The notes under the pieces are model-generated. The model ran no database searches, was not told where the DNA came from, and was given only the letters and a program-made list of their open reading frames with translations. From positions 1 to 13,719 of the forward strand of contig JBBKWX010000187.1 in assembly GCA_037969175.1 (NCBI GenBank): a stretch of DNA of 13,719 nucleotides, written 5' to 3'. This stretch comes from JBBKWX01 sp037969175. Lineage in GTDB: Bacteria; Bacteroidota; Bacteroidia; AKYH767-A; JBBKVM01. Below are positions 1-6,152 of the stretch, one piece after another (within the stretch, counting starts at the first letter, position 1; each line of letters begins with the position of its first letter). Both the position numbers and the translations under genes were made by a program.

Positions 1-1
1 C

Positions 2-361
2 TTTTCCAGAGCAGCTATCCAACTCAATGTTTCGATAAAAAACAGAAACAATTTTTCATACAATGCAAAGGACATTGCTTATAAGTTTGCAATAGAGGAC
101 CATGAATGGATTGAGGGAGAATTACCCGGTGTTACCACTATAAAAGAGCAAAGTGTTGCTGAACTTCAAATCCCCATAAGATTATCTTTTAAAGAGGTGA
201 GCAAAACGTTATTCAAATTGCTTATGAAAGGCAAGCAGGTAAAATACAAACTTGATCTCCAGTTTAGGGTCGTCTCTGAAAACCCCTCTGTGGTAAACAG
301 TGCAGTGATTCTTAAAAGTTCTGGATCTGTGAAATCTTTAATGAAAGCCGTAAAGGAATAG
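2..361 (+). CDS. LEA type 2 family protein, C-terminal part (5' end outside window)
   Basis: The frame is open from base 2 to the TAG at 359-361 and gives 119 residues. It contains a segment like IQLNVSIKNRNNFSYNAKDI, followed by alternating beta-strand-like stretches and a basic, Ser/Lys-rich C-terminus. The 'N.N.F' beta-strand pattern and the later hydrophobic strands resemble the LEA_2 / WHy fold, an immunoglobulin-like beta sandwich seen in small exported or lipoprotein proteins of Bacteroidota. The role of these proteins is poorly defined; desiccation or stress protection is inferred from plant relatives. The N-terminus, where a lipoprotein signal would lie, is not in the window. The next small gene starts 35 nt downstream and may be co-transcribed. 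The family call rests on pattern memory only. Confidence 0.6.
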   Translation, partial: FSRAAIQLNVSIKNRNNFSYNAKDIAYKFAIEDHEWIEGELPGVTTIKEQSVAELQIPIRLSFKEVSKTLFKLLMKGKQVKYKLDLQFRVVSENPSVVNSAVILKSSGSVKSLMKAVKE

Positions 362-396
362 TCAACACAATAAAAAATAATTTAATTATAAAAACG

Positions 397-516
397 ATGA
401 TGCACGAAAACGAAGGTTACTATTATTGGGGAATGCATATGGGTTGGTGGGTTTTTGTGATTGTGATTGCAATCATATTTATTGGATTCCTCTTCAATAC
501 CAGGAGAAGAAAATGA
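397..516 (+). CDS. 39-residue single-pass membrane protein
   Basis: This is a short frame, ATG ATG at 397-402 to TGA at 514-516. An aromatic N-terminus (HENEGYYYWGMHMGWW) is followed by one hydrophobic helix at about residues 18-33 (WVFVIVIAIIFIGFLF) and a basic tail, NTRRRK. This charge pattern predicts one membrane span with the tail inside. Similar tiny Trp/Met/His-rich membrane proteins occur in Bacteroidota, often as the N-terminal half of SHOCT-domain proteins; here the SHOCT part is absent. It lies between a LEA2-like gene and a DUF302 gene. The start could be either of the two adjacent ATGs. Function is unknown. Coding status is supported by the clean hydrophobic and charged layout rather than by length. 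Confidence 0.6.
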   Translation: MMHENEGYYYWGMHMGWWVFVIVIAIIFIGFLFNTRRRK

Positions 517-651
517 CAACTACCTTATTATTAAAATACCATTTAACACATTCACTATTACGGATGAATAAATAGAATCTATAGGTATGTCCGGAATAAA
601 TAAAATAGACAAAAATAATTTAGAAATAAAGACATTTTAAAAATCGAAATC

Positions 652-1041
652 ATGAATTATTATTTTTCAAAATTATTGCAAAACGTAAGCTTCGATGAAG
701 TAATTACAAAAGTTACAGAAGCGCTCAAAGACGAAGGCTTTGGCATATTAACTGAAATTGACATTAAGGAAACCTTAAAGAAAAAACTCGATGTGGACTT
801 TTACAATTATAAAATCCTGGGTGCATGTAATCCGCCATTTGCCTACAAAGCTTTGCTAGCGGAGGATAAGATAGGAACCATGCTGCCTTGCAATGTAATT
901 GTTCAGGAAAAAGTGAAAGGCGAAGTGGAAGTTTCAGCGGTTGATCCGGCAGCCTCAATGCAAGCTATAGAAAATGAAGAACTAAATAATATTGCTATTG
1001 AAATAAGAGATCGGTTGCAAAAAATAATTGATCAGTTGTAG
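652..1041 (+). CDS. DUF302 domain protein
   Basis: The product has 129 residues and is a single DUF302 domain. Visible family hallmarks are the N-terminal helix with GFGILTEIDI (about 29-38), the ILGACNPPFAYKAL block (about 55-68) with Cys59, the LPCNV block (78-82) with Cys80, and a VDP turn near 97-99. The two conserved-region cysteines could bind metal or be redox-active, but no biochemical role is established for the family to my knowledge. There is no signal peptide, so a cytoplasmic location is likely. The ATG at 652 follows an A-rich stretch without a Shine-Dalgarno site, as is usual in Bacteroidota. A weak -7-like TAATTTAG lies at 616-623 (one mismatch to TAnnTTTG, no TTG upstream), so it may have its own promoter or be read from the two genes before it. 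Confidence 0.85.
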   Translation: MNYYFSKLLQNVSFDEVITKVTEALKDEGFGILTEIDIKETLKKKLDVDFYNYKILGACNPPFAYKALLAEDKIGTMLPCNVIVQEKVKGEVEVSAVDPAASMQAIENEELNNIAIEIRDRLQKIIDQL

Positions 1042-1367
1042 CATTGGATGATAAAATAATTAAAAATATTTGGAAAATATAAAACGGCAGGCAAAGCGCT
1101 GGTGATTTCTCAGCAGCTTTCCCCGGGAGTCTGGTGTACCCTCTGTCTGTTATTTGCTATTATAATACTGCTCATAATTCCTTTACAAATTGATGATTTT
1201 ATTGAGATGTAGCAGCACATGGTAGGGCGAAAACAAGTTTGGATAACTTGTTCAATACTTTTCGTCAGGTCTTTTCTCAGAACTTCCCGGAAATTTCAAC
1301 TTAGAAAATATTGCAATAAAACAGCCTTTTCCTTCACTTGATTTCCCATTTTACTATCTTTGACCAT
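1042..1367. other. Intergenic region without a convincing gene
   Basis: No start-bearing reading frame with a plausible product is visible. A frame open from 1063 to the TAG at 1210-1212 encodes a hydrophobic stretch (CTLCLLFAIIILLIIPLQ) but has no ATG, and may be a gene remnant or chance. An 8-bp perfect inverted repeat, AACAAGTT (1232-1239) / AACTTGTT (1245-1252) with a 5-nt loop, could be an operator or weak hairpin; no T-run follows. The right end carries the -7 element for the ABC gene. Confidence 0.5.
1355..1362 (+). promoter_or_regulatory. -7 element TATCTTTG of the ABC operon
   Basis: TATCTTTG matches the Bacteroidota -7 consensus TAnnTTTG exactly. No TTG is present at the preferred 17-23 nt upstream. 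The ATG of the ABC ATPase begins 6 nt after the element, so transcription would start at or within a base or two of the ATG. Confidence 0.55.
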
Positions 1368-2312
1368 ATGACCCTGATTCGTACTGAAAATCTAACCAAG
1401 AAGTATCAACAACATACAGCTTTACAAGATGTAAGTATTAGTGTCCCTACTGGAAGCGTGTTTGGATTACTTGGGCCCAATGGTGCAGGAAAAACATCCC
1501 TGATCCGTATCATCAATCAGATCACGGCGCCCGACTCTGGAGAAGTGTATTTCAATGAAAAGAAACTTCATCCTGATCATACTGCTAACATAGGTTATCT
1601 TCCCGAAGAACGTGGACTTTATCGCAAGATGAAGGTAGGAGAACAAGCACTCTATCTCGCCCGTCTGAAAGGATTGAGCAAGACAGACGCTATGAAAAAG
1701 CTGAAGTTTTGGTTCGAGCGATTTGAGATCCAAACCTGGTGGGATAAAAAAGTGGAAGAGTTGAGCAAAGGGATGGCTCAAAAAGTACAGTTCATCATTA
1801 CTGTTTTACATGAACCTGAGCTGCTTATTCTGGACGAACCTTTTTCCGGTTTTGATCCTATCAATGCCAACCTTATCAAAGACGAATTACTAAGGTTGAA
1901 TAAAGCCGGAACGACCATTATTCTTTCAACGCATCGCATGGAAAGTGTGGAAGAATTGTGCAGTCATATTGCGCTGATAAATAAATCCAGAAAAGTTTTG
2001 GACGGACCCATTTCTGAAGTCAGAAATGAGTTCAGGAATGAGACCTATGAAGTGGATTACACAGGAAATGGGATCGGATTTGCCAATAGTTTATGGACAG
2101 GCTTTGAATTGATAAGTAATGTTCCTCATCATGGAAATCACAAAGCGGTTGTGAAACTGTTGAACGGCAACAGCACAAATAATTTGCTTGCCGCATTATT
2201 ACCGAATTGCAATATCAACGGATTTAAAGAAGTCATTCCTTCCATGAATGATGTATTTATTCGTGCAGTAAATGAAGGAACACCCATAGAAAACGAAAGC
2301 GTAAATGAGTAA
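1368..2312 (+). CDS. ABC transporter ATP-binding protein, NatA-like
   Basis: The 314-residue nucleotide-binding subunit of an ABC-2 type exporter hydrolyses ATP at the inner face of the membrane to drive its partner permease. Visible motifs are Walker A GPNGAGKT (36-43), Q-loop region near YLPEERGLY (77-85), signature LSKGM (132-136, a variant of LSGGQ), Walker B LLILDEP (152-158) and switch STH (187-189). The last 90 or so residues, after the ATPase core, match the DUF4162-type C-terminal extension common in NatA/EcsA-like proteins. I chose ATG 1368 rather than the in-frame TTG at 1338 because the protein then begins MTLIRTENLTKKY as family members do, and the promoter element lies between the two. 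The permease gene overlaps the end by 8 nt, which suggests translational coupling. The substrate cannot be told from sequence; the Na+-export role of NatAB is one member only. Confidence 0.92.
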   Translation: MTLIRTENLTKKYQQHTALQDVSISVPTGSVFGLLGPNGAGKTSLIRIINQITAPDSGEVYFNEKKLHPDHTANIGYLPEERGLYRKMKVGEQALYLARLKGLSKTDAMKKLKFWFERFEIQTWWDKKVEELSKGMAQKVQFIITVLHEPELLILDEPFSGFDPINANLIKDELLRLNKAGTTIILSTHRMESVEELCSHIALINKSRKVLDGPISEVRNEFRNETYEVDYTGNGIGFANSLWTGFELISNVPHHGNHKAVVKLLNGNSTNNLLAALLPNCNINGFKEVIPSMNDVFIRAVNEGTPIENESVNE

Positions 2313-3633
2313 GACCGGACTGATAATTTCGAGAGAATATCTGAGCAGGGTGAGAAAAAAATCATTCCTGATCATGACAATTTTAGGTCCGATCCTGATG
2401 GCTGCGGTGTTCATCGTTCCGGTGTTGATCATGAACTCCAGAGGTGATGATACCAGCTATATTCAGGTGGTAGATGAAACCGGTTTATTTCAAGGTAAAC
2501 TCACTCAATCTGAGTCGATAAAATTTGAATTTCTTGATGGCAAGCTCGACTCTTTAAAAGACAATTATGATGAAGAACGGACTGATGGGATCTTATATAT
2601 TCCTTCTGTTGCTATTAACTTTCCACAGGGCATTTTTCTGTACACAGCCAAACAACCCAGCCTCACGCTGATATCTTATATTGAAAAAACGCTGCAAAAA
2701 GAAATGGAAGCAGCCAAGCTGGAAGCGGCCGGTGTGGATGAAAAATTACTTGTCCAGATCCGTACCCATGTAAAGATCCAGGCGAAAGTAATGACAGATA
2801 AAGGCGAAGAAAGCGCCAGTGCCGATCTGGCAACAGCTGTTGGATTTATTAGCGCTATGATGATCTATGTCTTCATCTTTCTTTACGGAGCACAAGTGAT
2901 GCGTGGAGTGATCGAGGAAAAGACCAGCCGGATAGTTGAAGTTATTATTTCATCGGTAAAACCTTTTCAGCTGATGATGGGTAAGATCATAGGTATCGCA
3001 TTGGTCGGGCTCACACAATTTGTGCTTTGGATCATTCTTACCTTTGCGCTCACTACAGTTGCCGGTAGTGTGTTGCTCAAAGATAAAGTGGTGGAAAAGC
3101 CCCAGCATATTGAACGAGGATTGGGAGATATTGATGTATCAGCAGTTCCTGTTACCGGAGATGCAAAAGATGTAGCCATTGCCAAGGTTTTCGAAAATCT
3201 GGAATCCATTAATTTCCCCTTGGTGATAGGAGCATTTCTGTTTTATTTTCTTGGAGGATATTTATTATACAGTGCTTTGTTTGCCGCTGTAGGCGCTGCT
3301 GTCGATAGTGAAACGGACACCCAGCAATTTATGCTACCGGTAACGATACCGCTCATTTTATCCATCATAGTAGCCCAAAGTATCATGACCCATCCGGATG
3401 GAAATCTGGCGTTCTGGTTTAGTGTCATCCCCTTTACATCTCCCGTAGTTATGATGGTAAGGATCCCTTTTGGAATCCCGACAAGCGATCTGATCATCTC
3501 AGCCCTTAGTTTGATTGCCGGCTTTATTTTCACCACCTGGCTTGCCTCCAAGATTTACAGAACCGGGATCCTGATGTATGGCAAGAAAGTTAGTTTTAGG
3601 GAGATTGGGAAATGGCTATTTTACAAAGAATAG
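2305..3633 (+). CDS. ABC-2 type transporter permease, NatB-like
   Basis: The 442-residue membrane subunit pairs with the ATPase upstream. Layout: a basic N-terminus (ISREYLSRVRKKS), a first membrane helix at about 21-43, a large extracytoplasmic domain (about 45-175), then a cluster of helices at about 180-198, 228-257, 305-330, 344-360, 370-388 and 396-415. The block EEKTSRIVEVIISSVKP (204-220) with the following QLMMGKIIG is the conserved segment of ABC2_membrane_3 / NatB permeases thought to contact the ATPase. The ATG at 2305 lies inside the last codons of the ATPase gene, the only sensible start. A terminator-like hairpin follows the stop codon immediately. Substrate is unknown; peptide, drug or Na+ are all possible for this family. 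Confidence 0.9.
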   Translation: MSKTGLIISREYLSRVRKKSFLIMTILGPILMAAVFIVPVLIMNSRGDDTSYIQVVDETGLFQGKLTQSESIKFEFLDGKLDSLKDNYDEERTDGILYIPSVAINFPQGIFLYTAKQPSLTLISYIEKTLQKEMEAAKLEAAGVDEKLLVQIRTHVKIQAKVMTDKGEESASADLATAVGFISAMMIYVFIFLYGAQVMRGVIEEKTSRIVEVIISSVKPFQLMMGKIIGIALVGLTQFVLWIILTFALTTVAGSVLLKDKVVEKPQHIERGLGDIDVSAVPVTGDAKDVAIAKVFENLESINFPLVIGAFLFYFLGGYLLYSALFAAVGAAVDSETDTQQFMLPVTIPLILSIIVAQSIMTHPDGNLAFWFSVIPFTSPVVMMVRIPFGIPTSDLIISALSLIAGFIFTTWLASKIYRTGILMYGKKVSFREIGKWLFYKE

Positions 3634-3635
3634 AG

Positions 3636-3658
3636 GTTTTTGACCTTTGGTCAAAAAC
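3636..3658 (+). terminator. Hairpin after the ABC operon
   Basis: A perfect 10-bp inverted repeat, GTTTTTGACC (3636-3645) / GGTCAAAAAC (3649-3658) with loop TTT, starts 2 nt after the permease stop codon. The stem is A/T-rich and has an internal T-run on each strand, so it may act as a weak, possibly bidirectional terminator or as an mRNA 3'-end stabiliser. Its right arm touches the start of the tandem repeat. Confidence 0.5.
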
Positions 3659-3765
3659 AATTACGAATTACGAATGACGAGATACGTGGTGTCAGGAGTA
3701 TACTCCTGACACAATTACGAATTACGAATGACGAGATTTGTGGTGTCAGGAGTAAACTCCTGACA
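3658..3765 (+). repeat. Two tandem 54-bp units, each with a palindrome
   Basis: Unit 1 is 3658-3711 and unit 2 is 3712-3765; they differ at 3 of 54 positions. Each begins with the word series CAATTACGAATTACGAATGA and ends with an inverted repeat built on TGTCAGGAGT / ACTCCTGACA. In unit 1 the palindrome is perfect over 24 bp (3689-3712); in unit 2 the arms are 11 bp with AA in the centre (3743-3766). No reading frame uses this DNA. A REP-like or hairpin-forming role is inference. Confidence 0.85.
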
Positions 3766-3902
3766 CAATTAGAAATGGTAAATTAGAAATGTGAAATTAA
3801 ATTTGGAATGGAGAATGTGACATTGTTTCCATATCCAAGTTATTTGCACAAACAAAATCCGTGAAAATCCGCCTAATCCGTAAATTCCGTGTTCCATTTT
3901 TT
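3766..3902 (-). repeat. Inverted copy of the composite repeat found at 10301 and 10773
   Basis: Read on the minus strand, this stretch has the same order of words as the two copies downstream: GGAACACGGA, then spaced CGGATT words (ATTAGGCGGATTTTCACGG), then an A/T-rich tail of ACATTCTCC and ATTTCACATTTCTAATTT, ending ACCATTTCTAATTG. The last phrase is identical to the end of the 10773 copy (10893-10906). Similarity is patchy, with a non-matching middle near 3825-3855. The copy sits head-on to the other two, about 6.5 kb away. Confidence 0.7.
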
Positions 3903-3967
3903 AGATTTCAAGATGGCCTTTTATTTATAGAAAATTAAAGTCTATAAACCATCAAATCGATCAGAAT

Positions 3968-3999
3968 TTGGAGGATGCTGGTTTTTTTATGTAACTTAG
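3968..3999 (+). promoter_or_regulatory. Promoter of the Ppx/GppA gene
   Basis: TTG (3968-3970), a 21-nt spacer and TAACTTAG (3992-3999) fit the Bacteroidota pattern TTG-N17-23-TAnnTTTG with one mismatch in the -7 box. The ATG starts 5 nt after the box, so a leaderless transcript is predicted. Confidence 0.5.
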
Positions 4000-4003
4000 T
4001 ACG

Positions 4004-4945
4004 ATGCGTCTTGCTGTTATTGATCTTGGTACGAATACATTTCATTTGTTGATTGCGGAAGTAAATGAAGACTATAGTTATGATATAGTTTACAAGACTA
4101 AAGTGGCTGTAAAACTTGGTGAGGGAGGGCTTATAGACCATAAGATCACTCAGGCAGCCTTTCACAGAGGCATAATCACACTCAAGAAATTCCAATTATT
4201 AATTGCTGAAAATCGGGCATCTGAAGTACATGCATTTGCTACTTCAGCCATTCGAAACGCGGTCAATGGAAGCGAATTCGTGAGTAAAGCTTACGCCGAG
4301 TCGGGTGTAAAAATAAATGTGATCAGTGGATTATTGGAAGCAGATTATATATACCAGGGTGTAAGACAAGCTTATCCATTATGTGAGGAAAAAATTCTCA
4401 TCATGGATATTGGCGGCGGAAGTGTAGAATTTATAGTAGCCGATCAGTTTAAGATTTATCTGCAACATAGTTATGATGTTGGAGCCGCACGTATTCTTGA
4501 ATTGATAAAACCATCAGATCCTATCAGTGGAATTGATGTGAGACATATAGAAAAGCATCTCAGGACTGAGTTGGCTCCTCTTTACGAATCTTGTAAAAAA
4601 AATCCCCCTACCCGTCTAGTTGGTGCCTCCGGTTCTTTTGATACCCTGGCAGATATGATAGCTCATAAATATCATCATGCTACCCTAAAAGAAGGAGAAA
4701 CATGTTACAATTTCAGGATGGATGAATATGCTGAGATCTCACACAAAATAATCAGAAGCAATCATGAGGAAAGGCTGGAGATGAAAGGCCTGATCCGTAT
4801 GCGGGTTGATATGATCGTGATCTCTTGTATCATTATCAATATGATAAGAAGGGATCTGAAACTGGAACAGATGAGCATGTCGGCCTATGCCTTGAAAGAA
4901 GGCGTTTTATGGTCGGCCATTCATGCCCGAAGAGTCCGCGTTTAA
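4004..4945 (+). CDS. Ppx/GppA family phosphatase (short form)
   Basis: The 313-residue protein belongs to the ASKHA (actin/Hsp70-like) fold family that removes phosphate from polyphosphate or from pppGpp. Visible motifs: phosphate-1 loop VIDLGTNTFHLLI (5-17), ATSAIRNA (79-86), the SGLLEADYIY block with the likely catalytic Glu112, phosphate-2 loop DIGGGSVEF (135-143), GASGSFDTLADM (207-218) in place of the usual adenosine motif, and C-terminal ALKEGVL (296-302). The length fits the two-domain catalytic core; the extra C-terminal HD-like domains of E. coli Ppx and GppA (about 500 residues) are absent, as in short-form homologues. Polyphosphatase and pppGpp phosphohydrolase activities cannot be told apart from sequence. 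Cytoplasmic. The next gene begins 42 nt after the stop and has its own -7 box. Confidence 0.88.
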   Translation: MRLAVIDLGTNTFHLLIAEVNEDYSYDIVYKTKVAVKLGEGGLIDHKITQAAFHRGIITLKKFQLLIAENRASEVHAFATSAIRNAVNGSEFVSKAYAESGVKINVISGLLEADYIYQGVRQAYPLCEEKILIMDIGGGSVEFIVADQFKIYLQHSYDVGAARILELIKPSDPISGIDVRHIEKHLRTELAPLYESCKKNPPTRLVGASGSFDTLADMIAHKYHHATLKEGETCYNFRMDEYAEISHKIIRSNHEERLEMKGLIRMRVDMIVISCIIINMIRRDLKLEQMSMSAYALKEGVLWSAIHARRVRV

Positions 4946-4964
4946 TCACAATTTTTTTTCGTTT

Positions 4965-4972
4965 TATATTTG
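4965..4972 (+). promoter_or_regulatory. -7 element TATATTTG of the response regulator gene
   Basis: Exact match to TAnnTTTG, 15 nt before the ATG at 4988. The -33 side is poor: only TTT at 4941-4943, with a 21-nt spacer. A short leader of roughly 8-10 nt is predicted. Confidence 0.5.
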
Positions 4973-4987
4973 CACAAAGAAATCTTT

Positions 4988-6151
4988 ATGCCCAGAATAC
5001 TTATTATAGATGATGAAAAGAGCATCCGCTCCACGCTCCGTGAAATACTTGAATATGAAAAGTTTGAAGTAGATGAAGCAGAAAACGGCCCGGAAGGATT
5101 AAAAGCTGCTGAAGCCAATAAGTATGACATCATATTATGTGATATAAAAATGCCTAAGATGGATGGCACTGAAGTGCTTGAAAAGCTTCAGGAATCGGTA
5201 CCTGATGTGCCTGTAATTATGATCTCCGGTCATGGCAATATTGAAACCGCAGTAGATGCCATCAAGAAGGGTGCTTTTGATTATATCTCTAAGCCACCTG
5301 ATCTGAATCGCTTGCTTGTTACCTTGAGAAATGCATTGGATCGGAATAGTCTGATCACTGAAACCAAGGTCTTAAAACGCAAAGTTTATAAGACCCGGGA
5401 AATGATCGGTGAATCGGAAGCCCTGAAAAATATCAAGGACATGATCGAGAAAGTTGCTCCTACGGATGCACGGGTTTTGATCACCGGGAATAATGGAACG
5501 GGCAAGGAATTAGTAGCACGATGGATCCACGAAAAAAGCCCGCGGTCAGCAGCTCCGATCGTAGAAGTAAACTGTGCAGCCATACCCTCCGAGTTGATCG
5601 AGAGTGAATTATTCGGTCATGAAAAAGGCGCATTTACATCCGCCATAAAACAGCGGATCGGAAAGTTTGAACAAGCCAATGGGGGTACTATTTTTCTTGA
5701 TGAGATCGGAGATATGTCGGCCTCAGCACAAGCAAAAGTTTTGCGTGCGCTACAGGAAAATAAGATCACTCGTGTTGGTGGTGAAAAAGAAATTACTGTG
5801 AATGTACGGGTGATCGCTGCTACGAATAAAGATCTGAAGCATGAGATCGCAGAGAACAGATTTCGCGAGGATCTTTACCACAGGCTAAGTGTGATCCTCA
5901 TCCATGTTCCGGCTTTGAAAGATCGCAAAGAAGACATACCGCTTTTAGCAGATCATTTTCTGGAAGAGATCTGCGCAGATTATGGTTGTGCAAAAAAAGA
6001 AATTTCTGCTGATGCTATCAAAGCATTACAAGCCATGGACTGGACCGGAAACATTCGTGAACTACGAAATGTAATAGAACGTTTGATCATCCTCTGTGAT
6101 AAAAAGATCACAGGAGCTGATGTAAAACAATTTACCGGACAGGGAAACTGA
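4988..6151 (+). CDS. Sigma-54-type response regulator lacking a DNA-binding domain
   Basis: The 387-residue protein has a receiver domain (1 to about 120) with acidic pocket D8/D9, phospho-acceptor D52, S80 and K102, joined by a linker to an AAA+ sigma-54 interaction domain (about 138-370). The ATPase shows Walker A GNNGTGKE (167-174), the sigma-54 contact loop as GAFTSA (214-219) instead of GAFTGA, Walker B GTIFLDEIGD (233-242), sensor I region VRVIAATN (273-280), and FREDLYHRL (292-300) carrying the arginine-finger region. It ends 17 residues after the last ATPase helix (ERLIILCDKKITGADVKQFTGQGN), so the Fis-type helix-turn-helix of NtrC-like proteins is missing. I chose ATG 4988 over an in-frame TTG at 4970, which falls inside the -7 box. 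I recall similar HTH-less regulators in other Bacteroidota, so this is probably not a truncation. No kinase gene is nearby. Confidence 0.9.
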   Translation: MPRILIIDDEKSIRSTLREILEYEKFEVDEAENGPEGLKAAEANKYDIILCDIKMPKMDGTEVLEKLQESVPDVPVIMISGHGNIETAVDAIKKGAFDYISKPPDLNRLLVTLRNALDRNSLITETKVLKRKVYKTREMIGESEALKNIKDMIEKVAPTDARVLITGNNGTGKELVARWIHEKSPRSAAPIVEVNCAAIPSELIESELFGHEKGAFTSAIKQRIGKFEQANGGTIFLDEIGDMSASAQAKVLRALQENKITRVGGEKEITVNVRVIAATNKDLKHEIAENRFREDLYHRLSVILIHVPALKDRKEDIPLLADHFLEEICADYGCAKKEISADAIKALQAMDWTGNIRELRNVIERLIILCDKKITGADVKQFTGQGN

Positions 6152-6152
6152 T

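Larger units (their letters stand above)
3634..4003. other. Repeat-filled intergenic region between the ABC operon and the Ppx/GppA gene
   Basis: The 370 nt hold, in order, the terminator-like hairpin, the two 54-bp tandem units, the inverted composite repeat and the promoter of the next gene. I see no protein-coding or RNA gene in it. Confidence 0.75.

Noticed and set aside
616..623. TAATTTAG as a promoter for the DUF302 gene
   Set aside because: One mismatch in the -7 box and no TTG at a suitable distance in an A/T-rich stretch; too weak to list as a feature.
1063..1212. Open frame encoding a hydrophobic helix (CTLCLLFAIIILLIIPLQ)
   Set aside because: No ATG, no promoter-like or translation signal in front, and no recognisable family; may be a remnant or chance.
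3634..4003. Insertion sequence remnant
   Set aside because: Palindromes and direct repeats are present but no transposase frame or paired terminal inverted repeats bounding a coding unit.
6094..6113. Inverted repeat CTGTGAT / ATCACAG near the 3' end of the response regulator gene, a candidate bidirectional terminator with alaS
   Set aside because: Stem of only 7 bp, inside conserved codons (ILCDKKITG), no adjacent T-run; the codons explain it.
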